The notes: generated from the letters alone by a model not told the origin. A DNA stretch of 64,000 nt from Sphingobacterium alkalisoli (GCF_005049105.1 NZ_SUKA01000012.1:1-64000); one strand, 5' to 3'; shown: positions 1 to 9,862, counted from the stretch's first letter. Program-made: numbers and translations.

Positions 1-3000
1 CCGTAGCCTGGTTCGATACAGTGCCTGCATCTAGGTCTGCCTGTGTAACCACATGCGTTACCGTGATGGTGGCCGTTGCAGCAGGTGCTAGCGTACCGAT
101 CTGCTCCTCACCTGCAGGGATAACAGCATTGTTATCCGTCAACACAAGGTTATTGATCGTCACGTTGCCCGTATTGGTGACCACGATATCGTAGGTGATC
201 TGCTGGCCTACCGTATTGTATGGACCTGCGCTTGTGATCTCTTTTGTTACCGTAAAGGATGGTGTCTGTACTAGCTCTGTAAACGTACATGTCGGACATT
301 GCGAATCGAAGTTTGGATCATTAGGATCCAGTGGATTGGGGTCCTCCGATTCGTCTGATGCCGGATCGCCACCTGGAGTCTCTCCAGAAGCAGTTGCCAA
401 ATTCCAAATGCCACCAGCATCAATGCTTTCTTGTGTAATAGCATATTTAGCTTCAAATGTCCATGTTTCACCGGGATCAAGACTATTATTATTGTTTGCA
501 TCACCAGAGACCAATACAGGAACGACAACCGGATTCGGCGCCGTAAACAGGGGGTCATTCAATACAACGTTCTCAATCGCTACATTTCCAGTATTTGCCA
601 AAGTAAATGTATAGTCAATGTGATCTCCCACATTCACTACATCGTCGTCATTTGTATCTATGTAGTCTCCGGACTTTAACAGCTCCATGGAAGGAATACA
701 AGGAATGACATTCAAACCGTATCCACGGCCAGACATGAGTGTAGCACCTACGACATTCTGTCTCACCTGCAACGTATTACCGGCAGGGCTCCAATTAATC
801 GTATTTAAAGAATTTCCATTAAAAAGTTCTAGGGGAAACAAGGGTCCACCTGACGTTTTGCTTCCAAACATGGATACATTTCCAGTAGGACTTATCACTA
901 CCCTTATCAATGGATTAGTCGAATTTCCCGCCATCTCCCAGATGTCCCCTTCCGTATTAGTTTCATATAGATCTCCATCCGCAAAACGCACATTGATACC
1001 AGGAGCAGGAGTTCCATTGGATTGAAATTCGATTTCCGATGTCGCTAGCGGTTGTCCGTTTATAGACATATTAAAGGAGTTATCTAACTCATAAATATCA
1101 AGCACAAAACCGTAACTCGTCCCTGGTTGCGAAAATTCTGAGATTATAGGGTTGCTTGGAGCTTGATTACTACCATAACTCCAGCTAAAATTCTCACCAT
1201 CTATTTGTTCCGTACAAATATTTCCGACGACAAAATCAATCCGATTCGTTAGTATGTTATTACAACCACCTCCAAGTCCGTTGTCCGAACATTCGAAATG
1301 TGGATCCGTTGGAGGGATATAACCAGCCCCAGAAGGATCGCTTTGGTTTGTCGCATCAGGATCCGTAACGTCATTAGGTCGCAATATCGTGGCTTCTACA
1401 TTTAATTCTCCAGAAAGCACCGTTTCGTTGATGGTACCTTTTATCGTATAAGTCACTTCACATCCATTAGGTATATTCAAAGAAGAACTATACGTATTTG
1501 TAACAGGATCGTAAGTGATAGTAATGGCTTGCGTTGCTCCGCATGACGAAATAAAATTAACCTCTAGAGGCGAAAAACCATCGGGTGCCTTAAATGCAAA
1601 CGGCGCTCCCTCCACATCGCTAGGTCCATCATTTTTCACTTTCACCGTATAGGTGAGCTCATCTCCTAAAGCAATGGACGTTTTATTCGGCGTAATACTC
1701 GATATCTCCAGGTCAGCGATCTTTACACTTACATCAGTAGCAATAGTTACCGCCTCTCCTTTTATGAACGTCCAGGTATCGATAGACTTCACATCACCAA
1801 ATTGACCCGACGTACCCGAACCTCCAACGCCCCATATATGTCCATTAGTCTTACTACTTATCCCGATACTATTTGCCGGAGGTAAATGGCTGTTATTTTT
1901 AGGATTAGGATTCGATCCATTTCCAGAATTCGGGACATCCTGATCATTCCAATAGACTATATCAGAAGTAACATTAGTTAAATTCGTATGATCTAAGAGT
2001 TCTACTATTGTTCCAAACCGATTGTATTCCATATCGAAAAATGGAAAATGAACTTCAGCGCCTTGAAGTTGCACCGTTATTTCCGCGGGCACATCTCCCG
2101 CCGGAAGTGAAGCACCTACTCCATCTTTACCATCCCATAAAACACTGTTTGACCCGGCCGAGGCCGATCCAGTAAGCGTACGAGTTACAAAAGCAGCAGG
2201 CACGGCCGTACTCTCAATAATAATAGTATAATTTCCTTGAGTCCCCGCATTGAACTGAATAAAGCCGCCCTTATTGCTTACCTGCCCAGCTGTATTATCT
2301 GCTCCTACCAATTGCACGCCCGAAACCTCAGGAGTTACCACAGCATTCTTTAACCAGGTGGAACCACCGGGCACTGCGCCAGTAGCCGATGTGGGCAAAT
2401 CACCTGCCGGTAAGGTGTAGAACATTTTATGTGTAATATGCCGTTCGGTATCTGCAGCATTGGGGTCGTGAACACGTCCGCCAAGATTACTTGTCGTATT
2501 TAAACTTTTATAGATCGGTTCTTGCGTTGCATTATCGACAAAACCATTATTGCTCACAAAAAAAGTGAAGTAAAGACCATTGTTACCATTATTGTCTACC
2601 CGGTACGTGTAACCGTCTTTTGTCAACACATATACAAGTCCATAGAAACCATTCGTATTTGCACTACCGGTTCCATTAGTTAGGTTTAAGACATTTGTAT
2701 ATACACGTCCTTTTACAAAATCGTTATTAGCGGAATTGACCACTGACACGTCCCATGCCATTATTCCAGCATTACCGCTACTTTGCGTCCAGTTAGCTGT
2801 TGCAGAAAAGGTATTACTCGGATCATTCGTCGCCCTCGCAACAAATTCAACCCGGTAAATTCCAGCCGAAGTGACATTGTGGTAGATAGGTGTATACCGG
2901 CTACCTCCTGTTTGACCGGGCAGTTGAGGACCTGCTAACTCATCCGTGCGGCTAGCAATCTGTCCAGCAGCCGTGTTATTGACTAACAGATCACCAGCGG

Positions 3001-3307
3001 GACCGTATAAACGAATACGTCCATTTCCTCCACCTTGCGCACTGGATGCTATGGTAATCGTTTCGCCAACCTTAGCATATACGTAATGCGTACCGTGGTT
3101 CGCAAAAGGCCAGTTTACCGTCGGATCGGTATGCGCACGTAAATAAGCTCGAAGTCCCGTAGCATCACTCGGATACAAATCCCTAGATCCATCCGCAAAA
3201 GCGTTAGCACCTATAAGTGTAAACAGTAAAACTCCCAGATATAACACCCAGTTTGCTTGCCTCATACCCTGGGCTAACTTTTGAAAAAAAATCATAATAC
3301 TATTCAT
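1..3307 (-). CDS. Giant secreted DUF11-repeat protein, N-terminal part (cut by left edge)
   Basis: The minus-strand frame appears open from an ATG at 3307 to the left edge, at least 1,100 codons; I translated it by eye. It starts with a long basic and hydrophobic signal peptide ending near ANAFADG. A Ser/Gly/Asn/Thr-rich extracellular region follows. After it come DUF11-type beta-sandwich repeats with the usual phrases, such as LGDELTYTVKVKNDGPSDV, then further copies with NVGDHIDYTFTLANTGN and TYDIVVTNTGNVTI. In Bacteroidota such proteins are usually cell-surface or secreted by the type IX system, with a C-terminal sorting domain; that end lies outside the window, so this is inference. Function is probably adhesin or matrix protein. 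Later ATGs at 3295 and 3265 are also possible starts. Confidence 0.8.
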   Translation of the reverse strand, partial: MNSIMIFFQKLAQGMRQANWVLYLGVLLFTLIGANAFADGSRDLYPSDATGLRAYLRAHTDPTVNWPFANHGTHYVYAKVGETITIASSAQGGGNGRIRLYGPAGDLLVNNTAAGQIASRTDELAGPQLPGQTGGSRYTPIYHNVTSAGIYRVEFVARATNDPSNTFSATANWTQSSGNAGIMAWDVSVVNSANNDFVKGRVYTNVLNLTNGTGSANTNGFYGLVYVLTKDGYTYRVDNNGNNGLYFTFFVSNNGFVDNATQEPIYKSLNTTSNLGGRVHDPNAADTERHITHKMFYTLPAGDLPTSATGAVPGGSTWLKNAVVTPEVSGVQLVGADNTAGQVSNKGGFIQFNAGTQGNYTIIIESTAVPAAFVTRTLTGSASAGSNSVLWDGKDGVGASLPAGDVPAEITVQLQGAEVHFPFFDMEYNRFGTIVELLDHTNLTNVTSDIVYWNDQDVPNSGNGSNPNPKNNSHLPPANSIGISSKTNGHIWGVGGSGTSGQFGDVKSIDTWTFIKGEAVTIATDVSVKIADLEISSITPNKTSIALGDELTYTVKVKNDGPSDVEGAPFAFKAPDGFSPLEVNFISSCGATQAITITYDPVTNTYSSSLNIPNGCEVTYTIKGTINETVLSGELNVEATILRPNDVTDPDATNQSDPSGAGYIPPTDPHFECSDNGLGGGCNNILTNRIDFVVGNICTEQIDGENFSWSYGSNQAPSNPIISEFSQPGTSYGFVLDIYELDNSFNMSINGQPLATSEIEFQSNGTPAPGINVRFADGDLYETNTEGDIWEMAGNSTNPLIRVVISPTGNVSMFGSKTSGGPLFPLELFNGNSLNTINWSPAGNTLQVRQNVVGATLMSGRGYGLNVIPCIPSMELLKSGDYIDTNDDDVVNVGDHIDYTFTLANTGNVAIENVVLNDPLFTAPNPVVVPVLVSGDANNNNSLDPGETWTFEAKYAITQESIDAGGIWNLATASGETPGGDPASDESEDPNPLDPNDPNFDSQCPTCTFTELVQTPSFTVTKEITSAGPYNTVGQQITYDIVVTNTGNVTINNLVLTDNNAVIPAGEEQIGTLAPAATATITVTHVVTQADLDAGTVSNQAT

Positions 3308-3634
3308 ATTTTCAAGAAAAAAACATTAGTTTGGTGGCTGAAGATCTTCTGTACAAAAACCTACCTTTTTTCCGGCGCAAATATGATAACAGCATCTTAG
3401 AATCCTTGTCTCATTTTTGAATACTGTTGTCCATTTAAAAAAATGAGACAAAAACAAAAATCATAACTACCTATATAAAAGATAGATAAAAACAAAAATA
3501 AACCACACCTCCCACCTCTACTCACTCTCGCGATTTTCGCAAAACCAATACTACACACTTCATAATAGTCGTTATTTTTGTAGCCTTAAGCCCGATGATG
3601 TCGTTGCGGATTATTGGCAAGCAGCCGAGTCGTG
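3308..3634. other. Divergent intergenic region between the DUF11 gene and a TPR/LuxR regulator
   Basis: This 327-base stretch is AT-rich and holds no convincing ORF. It should carry promoters for two divergent genes. A TATTTTTG box matching the Bacteroidota -7 consensus TAnnTTTG lies on the plus strand at 3573-3580, about 55 bases before the regulator start. Another lies on the minus strand at 3493-3500. No well-spaced -33 TTG accompanies either, so the promoter calls are weak. Confidence 0.4.
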
Positions 3635-5170
3635 ATGAAATTACCTAGCTTTCTCTGCACGATATTTTTCACCAACTCTGTTTTGTATATGGTCATGTTC
3701 TTATCGATTTTTTTAGTTTTAGTTACCCCCTCCGTTTGCCATGGTTTACCATCAACAGTGGATACAAATCTTTCATACCTTGAGGCGACAAAATATGCCG
3801 TACATAAGAGTTCCTATTTTGATCGGGAGATCTTTAAAAAAAACGTATCCGACACACCGAATAATCGAATCACTAAAACCGATAAAATTAGCGAACACGT
3901 TCACAAAGCAATAACACTTTACGGATCCGGACATCGGCAGTCCGCACTACAAATCATTAATGAGATTGAAAGTACAGTCCTTGCGCGAAAGGAATACCAC
4001 CATTTAAGTAATCTTTTACGTATAAAATCGGTGATACTCTATCAGGCAGGTTTTAGAGATGAAGGACTGCAACTGATCGAACGCAGTCTCTACTACGCTA
4101 AAAAGATAGCGGATAGGGATTCACATCATATTCAGCTCGGATATGCTTTCCTAGCCAAGACTGGTATGGTGACCGACGAAACCATCAAGCTCCAGTTGAA
4201 GGCAGCTGCTTATCAGCATATGACTTCTGTATCAACACTTCATCCTAAGCAACAAAGTGCGATGACCTCAGCCATAACGGCATACGCCACCAGTTTAATG
4301 GACAAGAAGGAATTAGATTCAGCAGAATTTCACCTCTTAAAAGCGCTACGGCTGTTTTCCTCCGACACACTGTATAAGGTGCCCGACACGTTCTATACCT
4401 TAGAAATATTAGGAATCCTTTGTTACGAAAGCAATAGGTTTGCGGAAGCCATCAACTATTACCAAAAGGCCCTTCGTCACAATGAATCCGTAAAAAACGC
4501 TCACCATACGAGCCGTCTCTACCTGCGCATGCACGGCGCTTATGATAAAATGAATAAGGATATAGAAGCTGACTATTATCTGCGCCAATATTCCATCATC
4601 AAAGCCAATCTAGACAGCGCAAAAGACGCCTTGATAAATGATGTAGCGACAAAAGCACAAGATCAGAATAGCACAAGTGAACAAGGGAACAGCAGAGGTC
4701 TCGAAAGTATACTCATCGTTGCGTTGCCCATTTCAATCTCACTCTTCATGCTCGTGTGGTACATCGGCCGTCCATTTGCTAAACGAAAGCAGTACGAAGA
4801 AAGCGAAACAGAAAACGAATCATTCACCGAGGTATCTCGTGTTTCTGAGGAACAACTTTCACCCAATGCCATTCAATTGAGCGAACTCTATAATTTAGCA
4901 AAAGCAAATAATCCACTATTCCTCACGAAATTTTGCAGCTACTACCCTAGGTATATCGACCGGCTTAATCAACTAGCCTTCCCTGAATTAGTTAGCTCCG
5001 AACTGGAGATATGTGCCTATCTAAAACTTAATCTCGATACGAAGGAAATATCGAGGTACACCTACCGAAGCATCCGCTCCATTGAAAATAGAAGGTATAG
5101 GGTACGCAAGAAATTGAATCTTTCTCCAGATACCGATCTCAAAAACTTTTTACTAAACCTGGATTCGTAG
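3635..5170 (+). CDS. Membrane-anchored TPR protein with C-terminal LuxR-type helix-turn-helix
   Basis: The protein has 511 residues from the ATG at 3635; upstream in-frame TTG and GTG codons are less likely. It opens with a hydrophobic signal/anchor segment and continues with helical TPR-like repeats (for example AEFHLLKALRLFSSDTLYK and the NRFAEAINYYQKALRHNESV stretch). A single transmembrane helix lies near residues 360-380. The last 60 residues resemble a GerE/LuxR winged helix, with LEICAYLKLNLDTKEISRY and SIENRRYRVRKKLNL. This layout, a periplasmic TPR sensor with a cytoplasmic DNA-binding tail, is a common one-component regulator in Bacteroidota. Its ligand and targets are unknown. It is divergent from the DUF11 gene, which is a candidate target by position only. 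Confidence 0.82.
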   Translation: MKLPSFLCTIFFTNSVLYMVMFLSIFLVLVTPSVCHGLPSTVDTNLSYLEATKYAVHKSSYFDREIFKKNVSDTPNNRITKTDKISEHVHKAITLYGSGHRQSALQIINEIESTVLARKEYHHLSNLLRIKSVILYQAGFRDEGLQLIERSLYYAKKIADRDSHHIQLGYAFLAKTGMVTDETIKLQLKAAAYQHMTSVSTLHPKQQSAMTSAITAYATSLMDKKELDSAEFHLLKALRLFSSDTLYKVPDTFYTLEILGILCYESNRFAEAINYYQKALRHNESVKNAHHTSRLYLRMHGAYDKMNKDIEADYYLRQYSIIKANLDSAKDALINDVATKAQDQNSTSEQGNSRGLESILIVALPISISLFMLVWYIGRPFAKRKQYEESETENESFTEVSRVSEEQLSPNAIQLSELYNLAKANNPLFLTKFCSYYPRYIDRLNQLAFPELVSSELEICAYLKLNLDTKEISRYTYRSIRSIENRRYRVRKKLNLSPDTDLKNFLLNLDS

Positions 5171-5172
5171 TC

Positions 5173-6726
5173 TTACTTGTCGCCCGTCAAATGCGAACTA
5201 GCTGTAATTTGTTGATCTCTCAATTGTTGCATATATTCTGAAGGCAACAAGCCAGTTTCGGAGCGGAAGGCAATAGAGAATTTACCATGTGTAGCAAATC
5301 CGCACAAACTCGCAAGATAGCTTATTTTACAATTTAACAGGCTTGGGTCATCCGCCAAACACTTTATAATATAGGAGACCCTGTGCTTCTGCAGATATGT
5401 ATTGAAATCAATCCCACGATATTTTTTGAAGATATAAGATACATAGCGCACATTAGAATGCATGACAGAAGAAAGCTTAGACAACGTGATATCCGATTGA
5501 AGATAAAACTGCCTATCTTCGAGTTCCTCCAGCACAGATTTAAGCCGTTTCTCAGTTTCTTCCGCTATATGCAATTCATCATCCGTCTCTGTATGCATTA
5601 TCCTACCTGCCGTCTGCGATACCTCTGTGGCAACTACCTTAGTAAAAATCCCCTTCTCCACGCGTCTGTTGCGCAGGATTAGATAGACGCCAAGCACAAT
5701 GACTAGCAAAAGAAGAACGATACTAACAAAAACGGCATCTTTTTTAAAATTATCCTGCTCAAGTTCTTTGTGCTCCAATAATTGATCCGCTACCCTTTGC
5801 CATACTGCTGTACGATTTTGTAGCGTTTGTGCATGGAGGTCCTTATAATAAGTCGCTTGATTTAGATCGCCCATCTTACTATAGAGCTTTGAATACGACT
5901 CGTAAAGCAGTATTTTCAATTCTTCCCGGTTAGAGCTAGCGATGTAGGGCATAGCTTCTGCCAGGTATCCTTCAGCTATTGGCAGTCTATCTTGTTCTAG
6001 GGCCACTTCAGCTAGGCCGCGATAGATATAGGGTCTTAAGTTGCTTTCTTGATCGCCAAGAAGCTTTAAGGAGCGGAAAAATGCAGAGTCTGCCGCCGAT
6101 AGTTTATCCAAGTTGAGGTAACAAATACCTATCAGTTGATCGTTGGTAGCCCGCACCAGTATGCCTCGGGGCGAGCTGGACGTATCCAGCAATGCATATT
6201 CTCCTGCTTCATTTAAAAATACCAGCGCTCCTCGGAAATTTTTGTCATTGAGTGCGTGGAACGCGTGCTCCTGCAGAATGTTTATCTTCGTTAGTGTATA
6301 TCCTTTCGCCTGCCGTTGTTTTTCATTGATTATATCTGCTTTTTTAAGGTATTTCTTAGATTCCGAATACAAGCCTACATTGCGGTATGTCGTTGCTAAA
6401 AATCCTGCCGCGCGCGATTCCCATTCCAGAAAACCGTCCATTTCTGCGATTTTATGCGCACGCGCGGCAAGACGCAATGCGGTCGGAATATCCCCTGTAC
6501 TGTGTTTAATGTTTGCAAGGAGCATAAGCGCTTTGATCTTTTGAAGATCTCCTTTCGCGTATTGGTGCAACGAGTCCGCTATCCGTTCCGCCTCAACTAC
6601 ATTAGAGGCTATCTTATCACTATACACCTCATTATACCGCTGATCAAATGTTTTCTCATCTGCGGAGGCAATACAACAGATGAAAAAGGAAAGGAAAATG
6701 CTTAAGACGGTGCTGTAGTTATGCAT
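5173..6726 (-). CDS. Membrane-anchored TPR protein with C-terminal AraC-type DNA-binding domain
   Basis: The protein has 517 residues. It begins with a signal peptide (LSIFLSFFICCIASA) and continues with TPR-type helices to about residue 320. A transmembrane helix (VFVSIVLLLLVIVLGVYLIL) follows near 330-350, and an AraC helix-turn-helix lies at about 430-510 (SYLASLCGFATHGKFSIAFR then GLLPSEYMQQL). It is probably a one-component sensor with periplasmic TPRs and cytoplasmic HTH. Its start overlaps the stop of the upstream AraC gene by 8 bases, so the genes are very likely co-transcribed and translationally coupled. It converges on the TPR/LuxR gene with only two bases between stops. Confidence 0.85.
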   Translation of the reverse strand: MHNYSTVLSIFLSFFICCIASADEKTFDQRYNEVYSDKIASNVVEAERIADSLHQYAKGDLQKIKALMLLANIKHSTGDIPTALRLAARAHKIAEMDGFLEWESRAAGFLATTYRNVGLYSESKKYLKKADIINEKQRQAKGYTLTKINILQEHAFHALNDKNFRGALVFLNEAGEYALLDTSSSPRGILVRATNDQLIGICYLNLDKLSAADSAFFRSLKLLGDQESNLRPYIYRGLAEVALEQDRLPIAEGYLAEAMPYIASSNREELKILLYESYSKLYSKMGDLNQATYYKDLHAQTLQNRTAVWQRVADQLLEHKELEQDNFKKDAVFVSIVLLLLVIVLGVYLILRNRRVEKGIFTKVVATEVSQTAGRIMHTETDDELHIAEETEKRLKSVLEELEDRQFYLQSDITLSKLSSVMHSNVRYVSYIFKKYRGIDFNTYLQKHRVSYIIKCLADDPSLLNCKISYLASLCGFATHGKFSIAFRSETGLLPSEYMQQLRDQQITASSHLTGDK

Positions 6727-7813
6727 TTCGACGTTTTTTAAACAAATAGTTATCGCGATATTCCAAAGGCGTACATTCCTTTTCCTGATTGAAATTACGG
6801 TAAAAAGATGCCCGCGAATTAAATCCGCATTTTTGGGCCAACTCTTCCATGCTGTATTCCAGTATCTCCTTTTCCAACAACTCGCAGGCCCTCTGTATAC
6901 GTAGCGAGTTTATACCCTGTTTCACACTACAATGGTACTCCTCGACAAAGAAGGCAGTGACGATCGGCTTAGGTAGACGTAATTCACGTATCATACCCCC
7001 TATTGTAAACTCAGGATCCAAGTACCTTTCATGCCGCAGATAGGTTTCTATCCGCGAATAATATCTCTGAAATTTAGCCGTATCCACCGGATCGTCTGCT
7101 ACACCATGGTCCGAGAGTAGCCCAGGTTCTTCCTTTTGAACAAAAACTTGCGAGGCAGGCTGCTTATTCCCCAAAAGCTGGTGTAGCTGATAAAAATATG
7201 CCAAGCATACGCCGACAAACATCGAGAAAAATATAACAAAACCTGAGGTAGACGAGCTCGCCCGGCGCCCTTGTACTATGCCTGTAATAACCAACGGAAG
7301 CATAAAAGCAGCCAAAATTAAAAGAATAACAACCGCGTATCGATAAATCCACTTCGAGTTCGCCTGTGCCCTATTGTCGGACAACACGACGACAATTGGA
7401 TAAACCAACCAGGAGAGTGCCATTAATCCGTAAAGTATCATATAGTAAGACCTGTCGTACTCCATGCGGAACTGGCGCAACATTAAAAAACAACTATATG
7501 CCAAAAGACCGAACACAAAGGGCAAGGCATGCCAAATTACCGTTTTTAAGGAGAGCGCATTGTTTTTTGCTGCATAGTATGCATAGAACAGTAACGGCCC
7601 ATACAAGAGTCCAAAAGGCGCTCCTCTATCCACATATTTGAACCCCACGAGAACATCGCGAAACAGTGCTGCATGTACAATATGAACAACAACAAGTACC
7701 AAGAATGCACGGATTACCTTATCCAATTGAGAGGGTGCCGCGACCAAGCTCGATAAATGGATCCCGAGCAACGCAATAATGAAGATAGCTGCGTATAAAA
7801 ACCAAATTACCAT
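6719..7813 (-). CDS. Multi-pass membrane AraC-family regulator
   Basis: The protein has 364 residues. The first ~215 form about six or seven hydrophobic helices. A cytoplasmic linker and an AraC domain at about 265-355 follow (MEELAQKCGFNSRASFYRNF, then ECTPLEYRDNYL). It resembles Bacteroidota membrane-bound AraC regulators in which a 7TM-like sensor sits before the HTH. It is a paralogue of the next gene upstream, sharing topology and the CGFNS/SGFNS HTH motif, and the two ORFs overlap by 7 bases. The signal sensed cannot be read from the sequence. Confidence 0.85.
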   Translation of the reverse strand: MVIWFLYAAIFIIALLGIHLSSLVAAPSQLDKVIRAFLVLVVVHIVHAALFRDVLVGFKYVDRGAPFGLLYGPLLFYAYYAAKNNALSLKTVIWHALPFVFGLLAYSCFLMLRQFRMEYDRSYYMILYGLMALSWLVYPIVVVLSDNRAQANSKWIYRYAVVILLILAAFMLPLVITGIVQGRRASSSTSGFVIFFSMFVGVCLAYFYQLHQLLGNKQPASQVFVQKEEPGLLSDHGVADDPVDTAKFQRYYSRIETYLRHERYLDPEFTIGGMIRELRLPKPIVTAFFVEEYHCSVKQGINSLRIQRACELLEKEILEYSMEELAQKCGFNSRASFYRNFNQEKECTPLEYRDNYLFKKRRNA

Positions 7814-8763
7814 CCGGAGCTTTCGATATTTTCTCGATATGCGCTAGGAGACATACCTACATACTGTTTGAAATACCTGTAAAATGTCGTCTTTGAATTA
7901 AACCCACTTTGGTTGGCGAGTACCTCCATTTTCAATACCTGACGTTCATGCTCGAGGAGATCTTTAGCGTGTTCGATACGAAATTTAGCCAACCATTCAT
8001 AGTAATTAGTCTGTAATTGCTGGTTGATATAATCCGTTATGAGTGCCTTTGGGAGTGCCGTCTTTTTAGACAAGTCATCGAGTGTCAGCCCTGCGTCCAG
8101 AAACAATTTATCTTCACACATACAATCTGCCAGCTTTTCCGCACACTGTCGAATACGTGAGTCATCCATTACGACCCTTATTTTCTGGGGTCGAATGTCC
8201 TCTATATCTGTTGTCTCGTAGCCTTTGGCAATGATCAGGTAATTGGTGAGGAGCAGAATTGAAAAAACCATTACAAAAGCAACAACGTACAACGGATTTA
8301 CGTCCAGTTCAAATCCCCACTTATGACTTAGCAGCAGCAAACCGATAAAAAAGCCAATGGCATTACCTAAAAAAGCCAATTGCCGTAAAAGAACAAGCTT
8401 ATTCGACGTATCCGAAACACTACGACGCATCCGAAACAGTGCAACGAGTGGATAACAAACCAATGACAGGATCATCAGTGGAAAATAAAATTCGTAATAT
8501 AGCGCACTCGGATTCCCTAACTCAAAGAGATACCATAGCAGAAAGAAAATGAACATTGAAAAGTGAGCCATAACTGATATTCTGTTCCCTATCTTTCCCG
8601 AAGATGCAATTTTGTACATTATCATAAAAATCGGACCGTATAAGAACGGAAAGGGTATAGAATAATTCTGGAAAATAAATAAAAGATGTATCACCTGTAA
8701 AAGCGCAAACGATAACACGAACCATTCAAAAGCATTTTTATTTAATGTTTTGGCAAATAACAT
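7807..8763 (-). CDS. Multi-pass membrane AraC-family regulator (paralogue)
   Basis: The protein has 318 residues. Hydrophobic helices span about residues 10-185, and an AraC HTH occupies the last ~100 (MEVLANQSGFNSKTTFYRYF followed by GMSPSAYRENIE). It is the first gene of a three-gene minus-strand operon in which every junction overlaps (7807-7813 and 6719-6726). The tandem paralogues probably arose by duplication and may act as a heteromeric pair or a relay; that is inference. The start ATG is at 8763. Confidence 0.85.
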   Translation of the reverse strand: MLFAKTLNKNAFEWFVLSFALLQVIHLLFIFQNYSIPFPFLYGPIFMIMYKIASSGKIGNRISVMAHFSMFIFFLLWYLFELGNPSALYYEFYFPLMILSLVCYPLVALFRMRRSVSDTSNKLVLLRQLAFLGNAIGFFIGLLLLSHKWGFELDVNPLYVVAFVMVFSILLLTNYLIIAKGYETTDIEDIRPQKIRVVMDDSRIRQCAEKLADCMCEDKLFLDAGLTLDDLSKKTALPKALITDYINQQLQTNYYEWLAKFRIEHAKDLLEHERQVLKMEVLANQSGFNSKTTFYRYFKQYVGMSPSAYRENIESSGW

Positions 8764-8948
8764 ATGTATTCAATTTTTCTTAGTCGTAGGTACCTTGCTA
8801 CAAGAATATGCCTGCTTAACTTCACGTATTTTTCTTAATACAAGAACTTTAGTTCAATGAAAACGGTTGGTTTTGCCTGCTTTTCCGGTAGCTAGGCGAA
8901 TTTACAAGTTATATCTTAAATGCGCTATTGAATATGTTAAACTTTACA

Positions 8949-8974
8949 ATTTTGTAGCTGATGTACTACAAAAT
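8949..8974. repeat. 9-bp inverted repeat
   Basis: The arms attttgtag (8949-8957) and ctacaaaat (8966-8974) are perfect complements around an 8-base spacer. The element sits just downstream of a terminator hairpin for the small acidic gene and upstream of the AraC operon, so it could be an operator for that operon or a second stem of the terminator region. Confidence 0.4.
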
Positions 8975-8980
8975 CAAAAA

Positions 8981-8998
8981 AAGCCACTATTGTGGCTT
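8981..8998 (-). terminator. Rho-independent terminator of the small acidic gene
   Basis: A 7-bp stem (aagccac / gtggctt) with a 4-base loop is followed, in minus-strand reading, by a run of seven T. It lies 22 bases after the stop of the 78-residue acidic ORF, which supports that ORF being a real transcribed gene. Confidence 0.65.
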
Positions 8999-9020
8999 CT
9001 ATAAATAACGTGACATACAA

Positions 9021-9257
9021 TTACTCGGCAACCTCGTCCGCAGCTTCGTTGGGGTCTTCTGTATCTGGCACTACGTCTTCCGCGTTAGATTCAGAGCGGT
9101 CGTCGTCTTCTTCAGACCTACTCCCTTCGGAGGACCTATCATCTGGATCTACTCCAGCTACTCCTTCCATTTGGCGCAGGTAGTCTTCATACGCTAAAAT
9201 TAAGGCAATAACCAAACCTGGTTTTGACGTTATTGCCGATGTTTTCCTTGTATTCAT
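9021..9257 (-). CDS. Small highly acidic protein of unknown function
   Basis: The protein has 78 residues from the ATG at 9257; a TTG two codons earlier is less likely. The first ~30 residues are basic then hydrophobic (SKPGLVIALILAYEDYL). The rest is strongly acidic and low complexity (EEDDDRSESNAEDVVPDTED). I do not recognise a family. The terminator hairpin immediately downstream and the matching orientation of the gene upstream argue that it is real. It could be a small secreted or exported peptide or a nucleic-acid-mimic type protein; neither is supported beyond composition. Confidence 0.5.
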   Translation of the reverse strand: MNTRKTSAITSKPGLVIALILAYEDYLRQMEGVAGVDPDDRSSEGSRSEEDDDRSESNAEDVVPDTEDPNEAADEVAE

Positions 9258-9348
9258 ATTCAATTGGCTTATATAATAATAACGTTGAAAACACTTGATT
9301 TGTTTTCTCTAGCTGTCAGAAAATTTAATATATTTTACGGCGTGCCTG

Positions 9349-9609
9349 TTATTCCAAAAAGACACTACCTCTTAAGTCTTCTTCCGCTATGCCTGTCAAT
9401 GCGTCGTTTATGATAAGCAATGCCGGCTCCTGTAGCGGAGGCCTCTTCCCCGCAATATCCAATTGCAATATGTATTCTTTTACATCGGCTATCTTTTGCG
9501 GCATCCAAGTGGGGTCATCATCGTCCGCATAATTAACGGATGTTAGGAGCGTGTAACCCTGCCATTCCAGCGAATGCAAGATTGCACGCGTAAGCTTAGC
9601 AAATTTCAT
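9349..9609 (-). CDS. Hypothetical small protein
   Basis: The protein has 86 residues, starting at an ATG at 9609. It has a basic N-terminus (MKFAKLTRAILHSLEWQGY), an acidic patch (NYADDDDPTW) and a mixed C-terminal half. No signal peptide, membrane helix or known motif is evident. It lies 91 bases upstream of the small acidic gene on the same strand and may share its transcript. I do not recognise it. Confidence 0.45.
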   Translation of the reverse strand: MKFAKLTRAILHSLEWQGYTLLTSVNYADDDDPTWMPQKIADVKEYILQLDIAGKRPPLQEPALLIINDALTGIAEEDLRGSVFLE

Positions 9610-9862
9610 CTTGTTTATCTATTAAATACTTCATCTTGTGCAAAAACGCTACTTAGTCATATCCGTAAACCGTATGTATACAACAGATTACACTTTATTT
9701 TGTTTTATAAATCCACGTTAATTGCATTGTACATACATGCACGGCACTTGGAAATTCTAAAAATAATGTATACTTTAGAGATAAATTTTCCCCGTTAATT
9801 AAATAACCGTTGTTGTTAATAACGAGGCAAACCATTGTCAACCTAATGAAAAACGTACTTTT

